64,000 bases of DNA, from positions 2,753,701 to 2,817,700 of the forward strand of contig OZ024828.1 in assembly GCA_964016985.1 (NCBI GenBank), read 5' to 3'. The notes beneath the pieces are model-generated. The model did no database searches. It was not told the origin of the DNA and worked only from the letters and a program-made list of their open reading frames with translations. Shown one piece after another: positions 45,818 to 56,884 of the stretch. The translations under genes and the position numbers were made by a program. Origin of the DNA: Anodontia alba. Its lineage: Eukaryota > Mollusca > Bivalvia > Lucinida > Lucinidae. Each line of letters opens with the position of its first letter. Position 1 is the stretch's first letter.

Positions 45818-46818
45818 AATGTAGTCTGTGGCAATTCTGCTAAGCGCATTAATGGTTAAAATGCGACTCGAACTCCAGGCATTAACTGTTCCAACACTTC
45901 GGTGGTAACTGATCAAAGTGAACGGTATAGATTCCATAATCATTGGCAGTACTTCGTGTAATCTATTATCACTATTGTGCATGACCAGCATTGTTTTTGC
46001 CTGTGCCTGCACGTTGCCTCTGACTTTTCGTAATTTCTTTGAGTTGATATTGTCAGAATTAATGTGTATACATTTTATCAAATATTCCATATTGTTGAAT
46101 TTTCGACACATTATCAAAGTAATCCTACTGTTTTAAGAGTTATGGGTATTTTCGATGTACATTTTGGCCTCCGTCAAGGTAAAAGGGCATTTTGCTATTC
46201 CTTTGTCGAGATCTTGTCAATATTAATGTGCAAACAAAATGTAATCAAACTGTCCTATGTGGTTAAAGGCCTTCGGCTATTTCCATATTTTCATATTTTG
46301 GGCTTCAACATTGCCTTGGTCAAGGAAAAGTAACATTTGGCAAAGCAGTGGCTAGATTGTGAAAGTGTCTATCATTACGCCAAAAATTGTCAAAATATTC
46401 ACAATGGTATAAGCGCAATGGCTGTTTTTTGTTAACTGACCATGGACGGACTTATAAAGTGATTGTAGAACACTCTTCAAAAGTCAACCTTTCAATTGGT
46501 CAACTTCTCGTTGGATCGTGCAATTTTCACTTTGCTGCTAATCTTAAATGCATTACCAATTTCTGCTTTTGACATTACTAAGACACATATTGTCCAGAAC
46601 TCTTACCATTTACTGGTAATGCGTCTCGAAAGCACTTCTTACTCTTGTTACTTATTTGGACGAGTTTTACATCCACCCGTAACACAACTGGACATGATGG
46701 GGGTATTTTTGTAAGCAGGAAAAAAATACGAATACTAATAACAATGTTAAACAAAGGAACTGAATTGAGGAAAGAGCTCTTGGCCCTTTAATGAATTTGG
46801 TGTGTATATGTACATATA
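44541..46818. repeat. no gene; fragments of families F and P, poly-A
   Basis: Family-F fragment at 44885-44940, poly-A at 45196-45219, family-P copy at 45690-45860. Plus-strand frames at 45918-46333 and minus-strand frames at 45752-46117 overlap and lack splice or domain support. Confidence 0.4.
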
Positions 46819-47460
46819 ACAAGAGGGCCATAATGGCCCTATATAGCTCACCTGAATCATGTCATACATAGCATTGATAACAGAGATGCGGTTCTAAAGA
46901 TCATTGTGAGCTTGACCATGGCCTTTGCCCTCAGGGTCTTCTTCTGGTCAGAAGAAAACTTCCCTACCATCACGAAAACATGTCTATATAAAGACGACCC
47001 CCTTAAACCCCACTTTTATATAGTAAAACTGGGGTTTACAGGGGTATACATTATTTTTCTTATATCTGCTAAAAACATATATTGTGGGTACTCGTTAGAA
47101 CCGCCTCGTCGAGGCGGTTCTAACGAGTACCCACAATCTATGTTTTGAGCAGAAATATGAAAAATATCAGATTTTTTTTTAACTGAAATTTTTTTGTTTT
47201 TGGTGGCAAAATGTTCAGTATATTTGAATAGGCGTGTTTTGTAATGTATGTTTGAGGGTCCTAGCCCCAAGCATTGCCGAACAATAAGCTAACAATCACT
47301 GTGACCTTGATATTTACGACTGGGGTCATCTACTGGTCAAGATAGAATTATGTGTTTTTTGGTACTAAAGGTCACGGTGGCCTTGATCTTTAATTTAAAG
47401 GCCATGTACTCTTCAGGTCTATTCACCCTATTAGTTTGATAGCCCTAGGCCTAATCAATG
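46819..47460 (+). mobile_element. family N element interrupted by a hairpin MITE
   Basis: Begins after TA with ACAAGAGGGCCATAATGGCC (fold-back) and TAGCTCACCTGAAT, the same end organisation as G and M in the other orientation. The interior ('GGTCTTCTTCTGGTCAG', 'GGGTCATCTACTGGTC', 'TGACCTTGATATTTACG') is split at 46968-47246 by family B copy 7. The right end was not found. Confidence 0.6.
46968..47246 (+). mobile_element. hairpin MITE, family B, copy 7 (full length, nested)
   Basis: 279 bp, CATCACGAAAACATG to TTTTGTAATG. Central palindrome at about 47068-47152 with only a few mismatches. Inserted in family N. Confidence 0.88.
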
Positions 47461-48164
47461 CCAATGGCTTTTTGCTCTATGTAGAACAAGTGACACGCCC
47501 CCACACCCACTTTGGGTAATTTGAACACTCTTGTCTGAAGACCTCTAGGCAATGATATATACCAAAGACCTGGGCGTTGCACTTTTAGACAAGAAGTTTT
47601 TTTCCTATATAAGTCTATACAAAATAAAAATCAGATGGATTGCCTTGCAAAACAAAGAAGACACAAAATTATGACAACCGAAGACTTGATTTGATTTCAT
47701 ATGCAACACTGTAGCTTGCGAGGCTGCATATTGCTAATAGCGCCTGCTTAAGTGGTATTCGATTTTCCTAATGGGTCAATGGAAATAAAATATAACGTGT
47801 ACTTTGATGATGTACGGAAAGGCTTTTTACGTCCGCCGAACGGCACAAAACCAGCTATAGCAGAGTAAAATAAAAGTAAAAAACAGTTGGTGTTGGTACC
47901 ATATGGCAGTCGTAAAACGTCACCTTGCAGTTCACTACAACTTAACTTATATTTCCAGTACTTGTGATGGTTCAACTAATTCGAGGATTTTTTACAGTGG
48001 TTATTAGTTTGGACTAAATGGCCAAAACTATAGAGACTATCCAAGAAGACGTCAACACTAAGCTGTTTTCATTTTTATCTCGCCTGGACGAATTCCGGAG
48101 AGATATTGCACTACCCCCGGCGTCGGCGTCCACATTTACATTAAAGTTTTTTTGGTTTCTTTTT
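47461..48164. other. no gene; dispersed repeat shared with 14740-14880
   Basis: 47690-47765 is the second member of the 'GCGAGGCTGCATA...' repeat pair. Otherwise nothing recognised. Confidence 0.4.
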
Positions 48165-48690
48165 TTAAGAGCTAATATTTTCAGGACCATTTGATAGCTT
48201 TGGTTCGTATTTGGTATGATGACGAGATATAGTTCCAAAGTTTTATTCAACAATACCCCAGCCCATTACCTCAAGGTCATGGATTTTGTTCATAATTGTC
48301 ATGATGATACAGTTCCAAAGTTTTATTCAGCAATACCCTGCCCATGCCTATGACCTCAAGGTCAACGTCACAGACTTAAAAAGTTTTATATTAAAGTTTT
48401 TTAAGAGCTCATATTTTCCAAACCGTATGACGGATTTTGTTCAAATTTGGCATGATAATAGATACAGGTCCAAAGTTTTATTCAGCAATACTCACTGCCC
48501 TTGCCCATGGCCTCAAGGTCAAAGTTAAGAACTTAGAAATTTTATATTAAAGTTGTTTAAGAGCTCATATTTTCCAAATCAAATGATAGATTTGGTTCAT
48601 ATTTGGAATGATAACAGATATAGGTCCAAAGTTTTATTCATTTTCACCCCTACCCATGCCTATACTCAAGGTCACAGATTTAGAATTTTT
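48165..48690 (+). repeat. family J array, about four units
   Basis: Units 'AGAGCTCATATTTTCC' with 'GGTCCAAAGTTTTATTCA' as in 32240-33010. TCAAGGTCA at 48271, 48356, 48513 and 48666. Confidence 0.8.
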
Positions 48691-49429
48691 TTTATAACTG
48701 ATCCCTGATAATGTCAAACTCGTGAAAACAAATGACCAAACCATAGCATAAGAAATCCCATCAAGAGCTAAAATGCTATAATATTTCCTCTTTCCATAAT
48801 GATGGGTAAATATTGGGACAGATAGGCCTAAGCAAAAAGTACAGACCCAGATCAGACTGATCCTAAAGAGCATCCCGACACTTTAGTATCAGCCTAATTC
48901 CAGGCAAGCAATGTTGTCTGCTGACACCTCATGTTCTATATGTAGTCACTGCCCTCAAGAGCATCCCTTTTAGAACATACATATATTTACATACCAGATC
49001 TGGTGAACTGAAAATCCTCTTTTCACATGATGGAGTAATAAAAAAGTTGAACAGAATAAATAACCAAATAATGAATTTATTTTAAACTTTATTATATAAC
49101 TATGAATGTATCTAGCATTATAAAATATGAAACTAATAGCACACTCTAAAATCAGTTTATATGACATCAATTTATGCATATAATTATATGATATTATATG
49201 AATAACAGTATTCATGGATACTGTCATGTCATAAAAATATGACCATGCTATATCACACTTGTTACTGGCGCGTAACATCATATTTCCGTCCATGACAATG
49301 TTATGTTTTTAATGAAACATTTCAAATGCTATAGACAAAAATTACCATTTAAAAGTCCTATGATAAACAGAAACTGACGTTCATGAATTAGTGTTTGCAT
49401 ATAAAAAATGGCTGTCTTGATGTTGTATG
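48691..49429. other. no feature recognised
   Basis: Family-F fragment at 48810-48870. The 107-codon minus-strand frame (48970-49293) is AT-rich with I/F/Y/S/N bias expected by chance. Confidence 0.35.
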
Positions 49430-49737
49430 TACAGTCGACACTCGCTATCTCGACTTCGCTCATCTCAAATAACCACTTATCTGTAGGTAAACATCTAGTC
49501 CCTGTTTTAACACAGAAATCTAAAAACAGGTGACAAAATATTGAGGAAAAGATAACCCTTTTCCATAATATTTCAATATATCTCTAATTTAAGTGTTTCA
49601 TTACATATTCATTTGTAAAATGGGGTTGTACAATTTATTTTTTTCCTCAATTCTGCAAATCTGATAATTTTAGGTCAGGATATCTCGAAGTATTTTAGCG
49701 AGTTCATTGTACTTCGAGACAGCGAGTGTCGACTGTA
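49430..49737. mobile_element. TA/CAGT-ended MITE, family D, copy 2
   Basis: TA-flanked. Left CAGTCGACACTCGCTATCTC, right complemented CAGTCGACACTCGCTGTCTC. Collinear with 8433-8767 but without the long central hairpin (only AAAAGATAACCCTTTTCC remains). Confidence 0.85.
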
Positions 49738-49883
49738 CTTACTTATAAATAGGACCTTATGTGAGTGGTCATTCCATATGAAATTAATGAAACTCTCCGA
49801 AGACTCACTTTTTAAATTTGATTTGAAATGACCATTTATGTAAATTTCATATGAAATGACCATTTATGTACCTTTATATATGT

Positions 49884-50450
49884 ACATACATTAAGTTCAT
49901 ACCACAGCAGGACAACCAGTTTTTTACCACATGCAAACATTAACAACTCCAATTAGCCTTCACAGTGTCTTTGAAGCGCTCACAAGACCCAAGTTGAACG
50001 TGGTCCCTAATGGGATTCAAACCTTGAGGCATCCAAAGTAAGGAGCGCTAGCGACTGAGAAACTGACCTAAACACAAAAAAACGTCAATCCACCTTTAAA
50101 TATAGGTCAAGGTCAAATATGGATGATTTTATTCAAGAAATGACCACTTACGTACCTATGAGAACCTCTACATATGTACATATATTAAGTTCATATCACA
50201 GCAGGACAACTGGTATTTTTCACATGCAAACACTAACAACTCTGATTAGCCTGCACAGTGTATTTGAAGTGCTCAAAAGTCCCGAGTTGAACTCCATCAA
50301 TAGTGGGATTCAAACCTTGAGACATCATGATCCAAAGGAGCACTAGCTACTGAGAAACTGACTTAAACACAGAAACTTAACGTCACTCCACCATAATTAT
50401 AGGTCAAGGTCAAACATGGATAACTATATTCAAGAAATAAGCTAAGATTT
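49884..50450. repeat. two direct repeats of about 285 bp
   Basis: 'TTAAGTTCATACCACAGCAG', 'GGGATTCAAACCTTGAG', 'CTGAGAAACTGAC', 'ATAGGTCAAGGTCAAA' occur at 49890-50115 and again at 50170-50415. TCAAGGTCA is at 50107 and 50404. Confidence 0.8.
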
Positions 50451-50667
50451 ATGCAAGTGCCAAGTATCACTGCTTTAGGACCAGAAGTTACTGAGAAATT
50501 GACTAAATGAAAGAACTTAACAGTCACTGGACAGTGAAAATTACACCTTAAGTGCAGCGATTTCACAGTTGATCTTGAAATCATCAAGATAAACATTTTC
50601 AGCAAGATACATGAAGAATACTAAAAACACGTGACCTCTTAGAAATTAGTACAGGGGCACTATCTCG

Positions 50668-50700
<33 letters not shown>

Positions 50701-51500
50701 AGAATTATCCATCTTGCACGCATTACTTCAACTTGCAAGATATATGTCCCTACCAATTATTATCAAATTCTATGTACATAACAAAGACAGTCAGTTGTCT
50801 CTCTGGCACACGACATGCCTACTGGTTCTCCATTTCATCCATATCAAATATCAAAATATCACTGCTGGTATCAAATTTTTGTAAAACTTTTGTCAAGACA
50901 GAAACCAGAGGCCCATGGGCTAAGATGCTCACCAGAGTGGACCGGTGTAAAAGCTAATAAATTTTAACTATTCTGCAATGTTTAAGATTCACCAGATTTT
51001 TTCACAATTTTTGGCTTTCATCAAAAGCAATCAAATTCAACCGCTTGAGTACAACTCGTAAGTTTGGCAGAGGACTATACAAGGAACATTTCTATAAAAC
51101 TTTCGTCATAATATCTGCAGTAAGATAGAAAAGTAGCCTACTTTTATTTTTCCCATTAAATACCTAGTGAAACTTTAAGTTGCCATAGTGATGAAAGCAC
51201 AATAGCAATAGTAACACTTTTTTTTATATAGGTAAATATAGTGAATATTTCTGTAAAGTGTCTGTTTCATAGTCCCTATGGCTTCCATGGCTACAGCTGA
51301 GATGTTTTTTTTTTTAATATTTTCAAATTTTTCATTTTTGGGTACCATGGCAACCAGTTCAATTCAGCTGCTTAAATTCATGTTTCCAAGAGGACTGATC
51401 GAGAAAAATTTCTCTAAAACTTTTGTCAAAATACCAGCAATTATTCTTGGGAGGAGTTGCGCCCAAAAGGTATCAATTCCAATACTAATTGGAACTTGAA
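50451..51500. other. no gene; poly-A and G-type end fragment
   Basis: Poly-A at 50669-50696. 50906-50945 ('GAGGCCCATGGGCTAAG') resembles a degraded G-type terminal fold-back. 51447-51495 matches a piece of the T2 unit. Confidence 0.45.
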
Positions 51501-53340
51501 ACAAAAGGCCCACAGGCCATGGGTCGCTCATCTGAGTGACATAGCCACTGCAGATATGCAGATGTTATGCAACATTTTTCCAATCCTGTCATCGCAGGAT
51601 TATGAATATGAAAATATCATCATTTAAGCAGTTCTTAATTTTGAAGAAGAATATATATGACATGACAGTCAATGGAGCATGATCATTTGAACAAACTCTC
51701 AATCACATTTCAACAGTAGGATCAATGAGAAATTTGGTGGCAATTGGCTAAGTGGTTTCTGAAAAATCATGATTTTATACATGTAAACAGCACAGTGGCA
51801 GGGAAATACAATAAATATAAACAAGACGGTAGCCATCTTGGATTTCCAATCAGAATGATTTTAGCTGCTGTTGATCTACAAGTCACCTCGATACTTCCAA
51901 TGAACTTTGAGTCAATTGCCCTGTCGGTTCTGGAGAAAAAGTTCAAAATGGATTTTCAAGATGGCCACCATGGCCACAATCTGGGATTTCCTATCCGAAT
52001 GACGAGCTATTTTTGATCTACAGGTCACCCCGATGCTTCCTACAAAGTTTCAAGTCAATTGGTCTTTCAGTTCAGAAGAGGAAGTGAAAAATAGAATTTC
52101 AAGATGGCCGCCATCTTGAATTTCTGATCAGAATGATTTTAGCTATTTTTGATCTAAAGTCATCCCGATGCTTCCTACCAATTTTCAAACCAATTGGCCT
52201 TTTGGTTTAGGAAAATAAGAAAAAAAAAAAAAAAAAAAAAAATTTCAAGCTGGCCGCCATCTGCCAACTTGGATTTCAGATCTGAACAATTTAAGCTATT
52301 TTAAATCTACAAGTCATGCCAATACTTCCTACCAAGTTTAGAGTCAACTGGCCTTTCATTTAAGGAGAAGAAGCGAAAAATAAATTTTCAAGATGGCTGT
52401 CATAGCGGCCATCTTGGATTTCCGAAAGGGACGACTTTAGCTATTTTTGATCTACAGGCACCCTGATGCTTCCTACCTAGTTTAATGTCAATAAGCCTTT
52501 CAGTTCAGGAGAAGAAGCAAAAAATATATTTTCAAGATGGCTGCCATCTTGGATTGCCAATCTCAACAATTTCAGCCATTTTTGATCTATAATGCACCCT
52601 GATGCTGCCTACCAAGTTTCAAGTCAATCGGCTTTTGGGTTTAGGATTTGTTTGTGTTGAGGTTTTATGGCCCAGTCAACCCATTTGGGTTTAGGAGAAG
52701 AAGCGAAAAATAGATTTTCAAGATGGCCACCATAGCAGCCATCTTGGATTTCCGATCAGCATGATTTTAGCTATTTTTTATCTACAAGTCATCCCGATGC
52801 TTCCGACCAAGTTTGGAATCAATTGGCCTTTCCGTTCAGAAGTAGATTTTCAAGATGGCGGCAATGGCGGCCATCTTGGATTTCCGATGGGCACAATTTT
52901 AGCTACTTTTTATCTACAAGTCACCCCGATGCTTCCTACTAAGTTTCAGTCAAGTGGCCTTTCATTTCAGGAGAAGAAGTGAAAAATAGATTTTCGAGAT
53001 GGCGGCCACCTTGGATTTCAGATCGGAACAAGTTTAGCTGTTTTATCTACAAGTCATCCCGATGCTTCCTACCAAGTTTCGAGTCAATTGGCTTTTGGGT
53101 TTGGAGAAGAAGCGAAAAATTTTTAAGATGGCCGAAATTGGAAAACCAAGATGGCCGCCATAGCGTCCATCTTGGATTTCCAATTGGAATGATTTCAGCT
53201 ATTTTTGATCTACAAATATCCTGATGCTTCCTACCCTGTATTGAGTCAATTAGCCCAGGGATGTAGGAGGAGTAGGCTTTTAAAGCAATTGTTGACGCGG
53301 CATGACAGAAGACGGACATTGACCACAATAGCTCACCATA
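51501..53340 (-). mobile_element. family G element, reversed, with nine-unit T3-type array
   Basis: On the plus strand it opens with ACAAAAGGCCCACAGGCC and 'GCTCATCTGAGTGAC', the complement of the G 3' end. It then follows the complement of 29050-29400, and expands into about nine units of about 145 bp (51830-53240) with 'CAAGATGGCCGCCAT', 'GCCATCTTGGATTTCCGAT', 'GATGCTTCCTACCAAGTTT'. It ends at 53300-53337 with a 'GACGGACATTGACCACAAT' block. Poly-A at 52216-52241 interrupts one unit. A SINE tail is inserted at 52647. Confidence 0.8.
52647..52683 (-). mobile_element. 37-bp SINE tail insertion with 13-bp target duplication
   Basis: The sequence is the complement of the last 37 bases of SINE family S (GGGCCATAAAACCTCAACAC region). 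It is bounded by TTTGGGTTTAGGA at 52634-52646 and 52684-52696. A sister array unit near 53090 has the uninterrupted target with one copy of a near-identical word. Confidence 0.92.
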
Positions 53341-54059
53341 AGCACTTGTATTAAGAAGTTGTATAAACAAACTGCAACATTAATCCATGAAATAGTCTTC
53401 AATATATAAGGCAAAATCACGGGAGTATGAAAAGAAGGTCACAATGCCCTTGACCTTATTACAGTGATTGTTGATGTGATAAATATGTCTGACGCCTATC
53501 CTTCTTTATTAAGAAGTTTTTTGTATTAACAAACTGCTATATTCTACCTTATTGAGGTGTCCTACATTTTGACCTCTAGCCCGCCATGGGGCATAACCCA
53601 GGGGTTTATAGATGTAGGATGGAAGAGAACCCTCCCAAATACCCCCGTACCAAATATGTAAAGTTTTTGATCAGTGGCTGCAGAGTTATAAGAAATAAAA
53701 AAACTTCGAAGTAAAACTTGGTTATAGAAAGGGATAATGGACGAAATCAAGACGGAAGGATGGATGGACAGACTAATGGAACCGACGAAAACTATATACC
53801 CCTTCCACATACTTCATATGCCAGGGGGATAAAAACTGTAAATGGAATTGCGTCCACAAGCTACCCATCTCACTGTGTCTATTCACAGATGGACGAACCC
53901 ATTTTGATAGTACCCTATGACTAATGTCGAGGAATAAAAAAGTAGCAGTGGTTATGAGAGCAGAATAACAGTTAGGAACTTAATTCAGGGCAAATTCATA
54001 GCATAAGATCGGAGAGGTATCTCTTTCTCTTCTGATTTCTTAAAAATAAAAACTTTAAA
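53341..54059. other. no gene; T2-type terminal piece
   Basis: 53830-53935 ('GCGTCCACAAGCTACCCATC', 'GACGAACCCATTTTGATAG') matches 7655-7750. The frames at 53562-53924 are incidental. Confidence 0.45.
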
Positions 54060-54295
54060 CTATAATACCTCGCCATTACCGTGCCGCAGGCAGATAACTT
54101 CATAAAAAATTGACAAAATTTGCCCTTTAGCAATCCCAAACCAAATCTCCACAATATTAATGCACATTCCGAGTTTGGTGAAAATCCATCGATGTTTACT
54201 CGTTTACATCAGAAAAGCGAAAAACTGAGAAAGACACATGGACATCCAACATAAGACCATAATACCCCGCCACTATCGTGCAGCAGCCTATAAAA
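54060..54295 (-). mobile_element. family H element, reversed, short
   Basis: 'AATACCTCGCCATTACCG' and 'AATACCCCGCCACTATCG' bound a module with 'AATCCCAAACCAAATCTCC'; complement of the 22366 type. Confidence 0.65.
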
Positions 54296-54539
54296 ATAAA
54301 TGCTATGGGTACTCATTAGAAGTGCCTCAGTGAGCATTACTGACTACTCTTAACATATAGAAGTAAAAAAAAAAAATTTTTTTCCACTGAAAACATCTGA
54401 TCTGGAGCTAAGACAATTTTCAGGGCCTATTTTTGGCTCTTTGTTAACATATATTTTTCAATACAGTGAACAGCTATTAACACTTACCATGCTATGGACA
54501 AAATCAGCCGAAGATAAACTTGCTGAGGTTTTTCTTATT

Positions 54540-54650
54540 TTTCCCAGAAAATACAATTGACATTTTCTGCAAACTGCCGCCTACGGAGACAATTGGCATG
54601 GTATGTCCAAAATAAAAGCACTGCAAGTATAATACCCCGTCATAGCAATT
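54540..54650. repeat. family P fragment
   Basis: 'GGAGACAATTGGCATGGTAT' recalls the opening of the window. Confidence 0.45.
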
Positions 54651-55230
54651 ATTTGTTTATGCATTAAAGTTATCGTTGCGAAAATGTCTGGAAAGGAAAT
54701 GACGGAGGGACAGATAACAATCCTAAACCAGATCTTGAAAATACCAATGGACAGATAACAATCCTAAACCAGATCTTGATAATAGTAACGCATATAGTAA
54801 GTTTGGTTAAATAGTCTTGTTATTTACTCAAGTTATCATCCGGAAACAAAAATATGGACGTGTCTCGGGCAGATAACTCCCTAAAAGTTTGACGAAATTT
54901 GCCCATTAGCAATTTCAAAACAGATCTCCTTAAGGTCAATGCATATAGCAAGTTTGGTTAAAATCCCTTGTTATTTACTCAAGTTATCGTCCAGAAATGA
55001 AAACATGGGCGTGTCTTGGGCAGTAAACTCCGTAAAAGTTGAACGAAATTTGCCCATTAGCAATCCCAAACCAGATCTCCACAATATCAATGCACATACC
55101 AAGTTTGGTGAAAGTCCATTGATGTTTACTCAAGTTATCATCCGGAAAAGAAAAACGGCAGACGGACAGACACATGGACGTCCAACATGAAACCATAATA
55201 CCCCACCACTATTGTGTGGCGGGGTATAAA
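54630..55230 (-). mobile_element. family H element, reversed, three modules
   Basis: Three diverged modules ('AAACCAGATCT', 'ATAGCAAGTTTGGTTAAA', 'TTTACTCAAGTTATC'). Ends in the hairpin ACCCCACCACTATTGTGTGG followed by CGGGGTATAA at 55200-55228. Confidence 0.75.
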
Positions 55231-55402
55231 AAAGGACTGACATTTCAAGAAAAATGTTTCCTGTAAAATCCTATCTTCTGGAAAATTAAGAAAATACATT
55301 GTATTTCCAAATATTGTGTGCTGAAATTTTTACCCAGCATGCTAAGCATTTATATTTTGTTAATACTTTTGAATTTATTCCCGTGTTTTATGCATTCCTT
55401 CC

Positions 55403-55762
55403 TTGCTATTGTTTGTAAATGCATTATATGACAATCTGGATGAAAGAAAGTTTATTCCAGTAGCAACGACAAAAGTGAGCAAAGGCATCTTTCAGCCGGA
55501 TCAGGAAATTTTCCACAAAATGGCCACTGTACATGGAAGACAAAGACCAGTAATACAGCTTGTTTTGGACCTGTTCCTGTTTTTAAAAAAAAATCTTCAT
55601 TTTCCTAATGCAGAATTCACATGGATGCTTCACATGATGATGGCATCGTCAATCATCTGTTTTGACCAATATCATCTACCAATAACTGATAACATGGCAA
55701 GCTTTTATGTGCTGTTACAAAGGTATACAAGTATCCACGCAGTTCTATATAGAGGCCTCTAG
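55403..55762 (+). CDS. unrecognised open frame, possible gene relic
   Basis: 119 codons from ATG. The middle part reads 'DERKFIPVATTKVSKGIFQP', 'EIFHKMATVHGRQRP', 'VIQLVLDLFLFLKKN', which has a more protein-like composition than neighbouring frames. No splice donor, promoter or polyadenylation context stands out, and I cannot assign a family. It sits between an H element and SINE copies. It could be a decayed exon or processed copy, or chance. Confidence 0.3.
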   Translation: MLLFVNALYDNLDERKFIPVATTKVSKGIFQPDQEIFHKMATVHGRQRPVIQLVLDLFLFLKKNLHFPNAEFTWMLHMMMASSIICFDQYHLPITDNMASFYVLLQRYTSIHAVLYRGL

Positions 55763-56270
55763 CTGTCAGGAGTCCACTTGCATCAACTCTGTATATCTTG
55801 TACCTGCAGTGAAATACAAAAACAAAGCCTCTTCAATAAAAGGGTAAGAATATGTTAAGGTCAGCTCCAATCAACAGCAAAATACTATGTGTATTATGGG
55901 TGACGAGTAACACCCAAACTACATGGACCATGGCAGTGTGCATGATATTTGGATTATGTCCATAAATCAAATTAATCATGGAAATACATGAGGGACATTC
56001 CTTTTGGAAATAACACAGGGTCAAAGGTCATGACCCACTGAACAAATTTACTATGGGCCCTCGAAATTGACTAAGGACCCAATTTAAATCCATGTAAAAT
56101 TTACAATTTTGATTGGCCTTTCCTAATTTTGATGGGCCCTCTGGAAATTTTGATACCCTACAAAATAAACACTGGATTTGAAAAGCTTGTACTGGGGCCC
56201 AGCCAAAAAAAAAAAAAAATGACTTTTACTGGAGAATGTTTATTAAGCTTTCATATACAAAGTTCATTCT
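55763..56270. other. no feature recognised
   Basis: Ends in a short poly-A (56205-56219) before the SINE. 'GGGCCCTC' words at 56054 and 56133 are not part of a clear element. Confidence 0.35.
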
Positions 56271-56444
56271 GCCGGCCTCGGTGGCTCAGTTGGATGCGCC
56301 GTCCGACTGGAGACCAGGAGGTCGCGGGTTCAACCCCCGCCGAGGTCGGCAACATTCTTTCGTGGAGATTGATCATGAAATATTTTCTACGGTCATTCTC
56401 TCCCTTCCGCTGATTCAAGAAGGGCAGTTGTCAGTTTCTGGCGT
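56271..56444 (+). mobile_element. SINE, family S, 3'-truncated copy
   Basis: Intact head (A-box TGGCTCAGTTGG, B-box GGTTCAACCCC) and the core up to 'CAGTTTCTGGCG', then unrelated sequence. The tail is missing, unusual for a retroposon, so a later deletion or rearrangement is likely. Confidence 0.9.
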
Positions 56445-56487
56445 GACAGAAATGCCAGAAGCAAGCAAGCATATATAAATGATTTTA

Positions 56488-56725
56488 TTTGAGCTGGAGT
56501 TTTACGACACAGTTAACAATGTTAAGGTCAAGTCGAGCCAGTCAGTTGACCTGTTCAAACTTTATCTGGGCCTACTTTGTTCTATAAACAGTTAACCAGT
56601 ACTTGTACACATACTGTTGCAAGTAGCTGACAACTGTCCTTCCTGAAACAGCTGAAGGAGGAGAATGACCACAGAAATGATTTCACGATCAGTCTCCATG
56701 ATAGTTATGTTGTCGAGTAGATTAG
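56488..56725 (-). mobile_element. SINE, family S, old copy, opposite orientation
   Basis: Complement of core and tail ('GGAGTTTTACGACACAG', 'ACAGTTAACCAGTACTTG', 'GACAACTGTCCTTCCTG', 'ATGACCACAGAAATGATTTC'). The head is gone. With the preceding copy it forms a tail-side inverted pair. Confidence 0.75.
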
Positions 56726-56884
56726 GACTTGCATTCACTTGATCTGTAGAAAGACCACAGGTGCTTGAAGTTTAGTCCTTAACCTATAACAAGAGTTGTC
56801 AGAAGACAACGCAGCTCGCCGGAAAGGGTTAATCGGATAAGCAAACAATCTTTATTAAATATTAAAGATTAAATGCAGAACTTA

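Noticed and set aside
48970..49293. 107-codon minus-strand frame
   Set aside because: Composition (I, F, Y, S, N) is what AT-rich random sequence gives; no start context, splice sites or similarity recognised.
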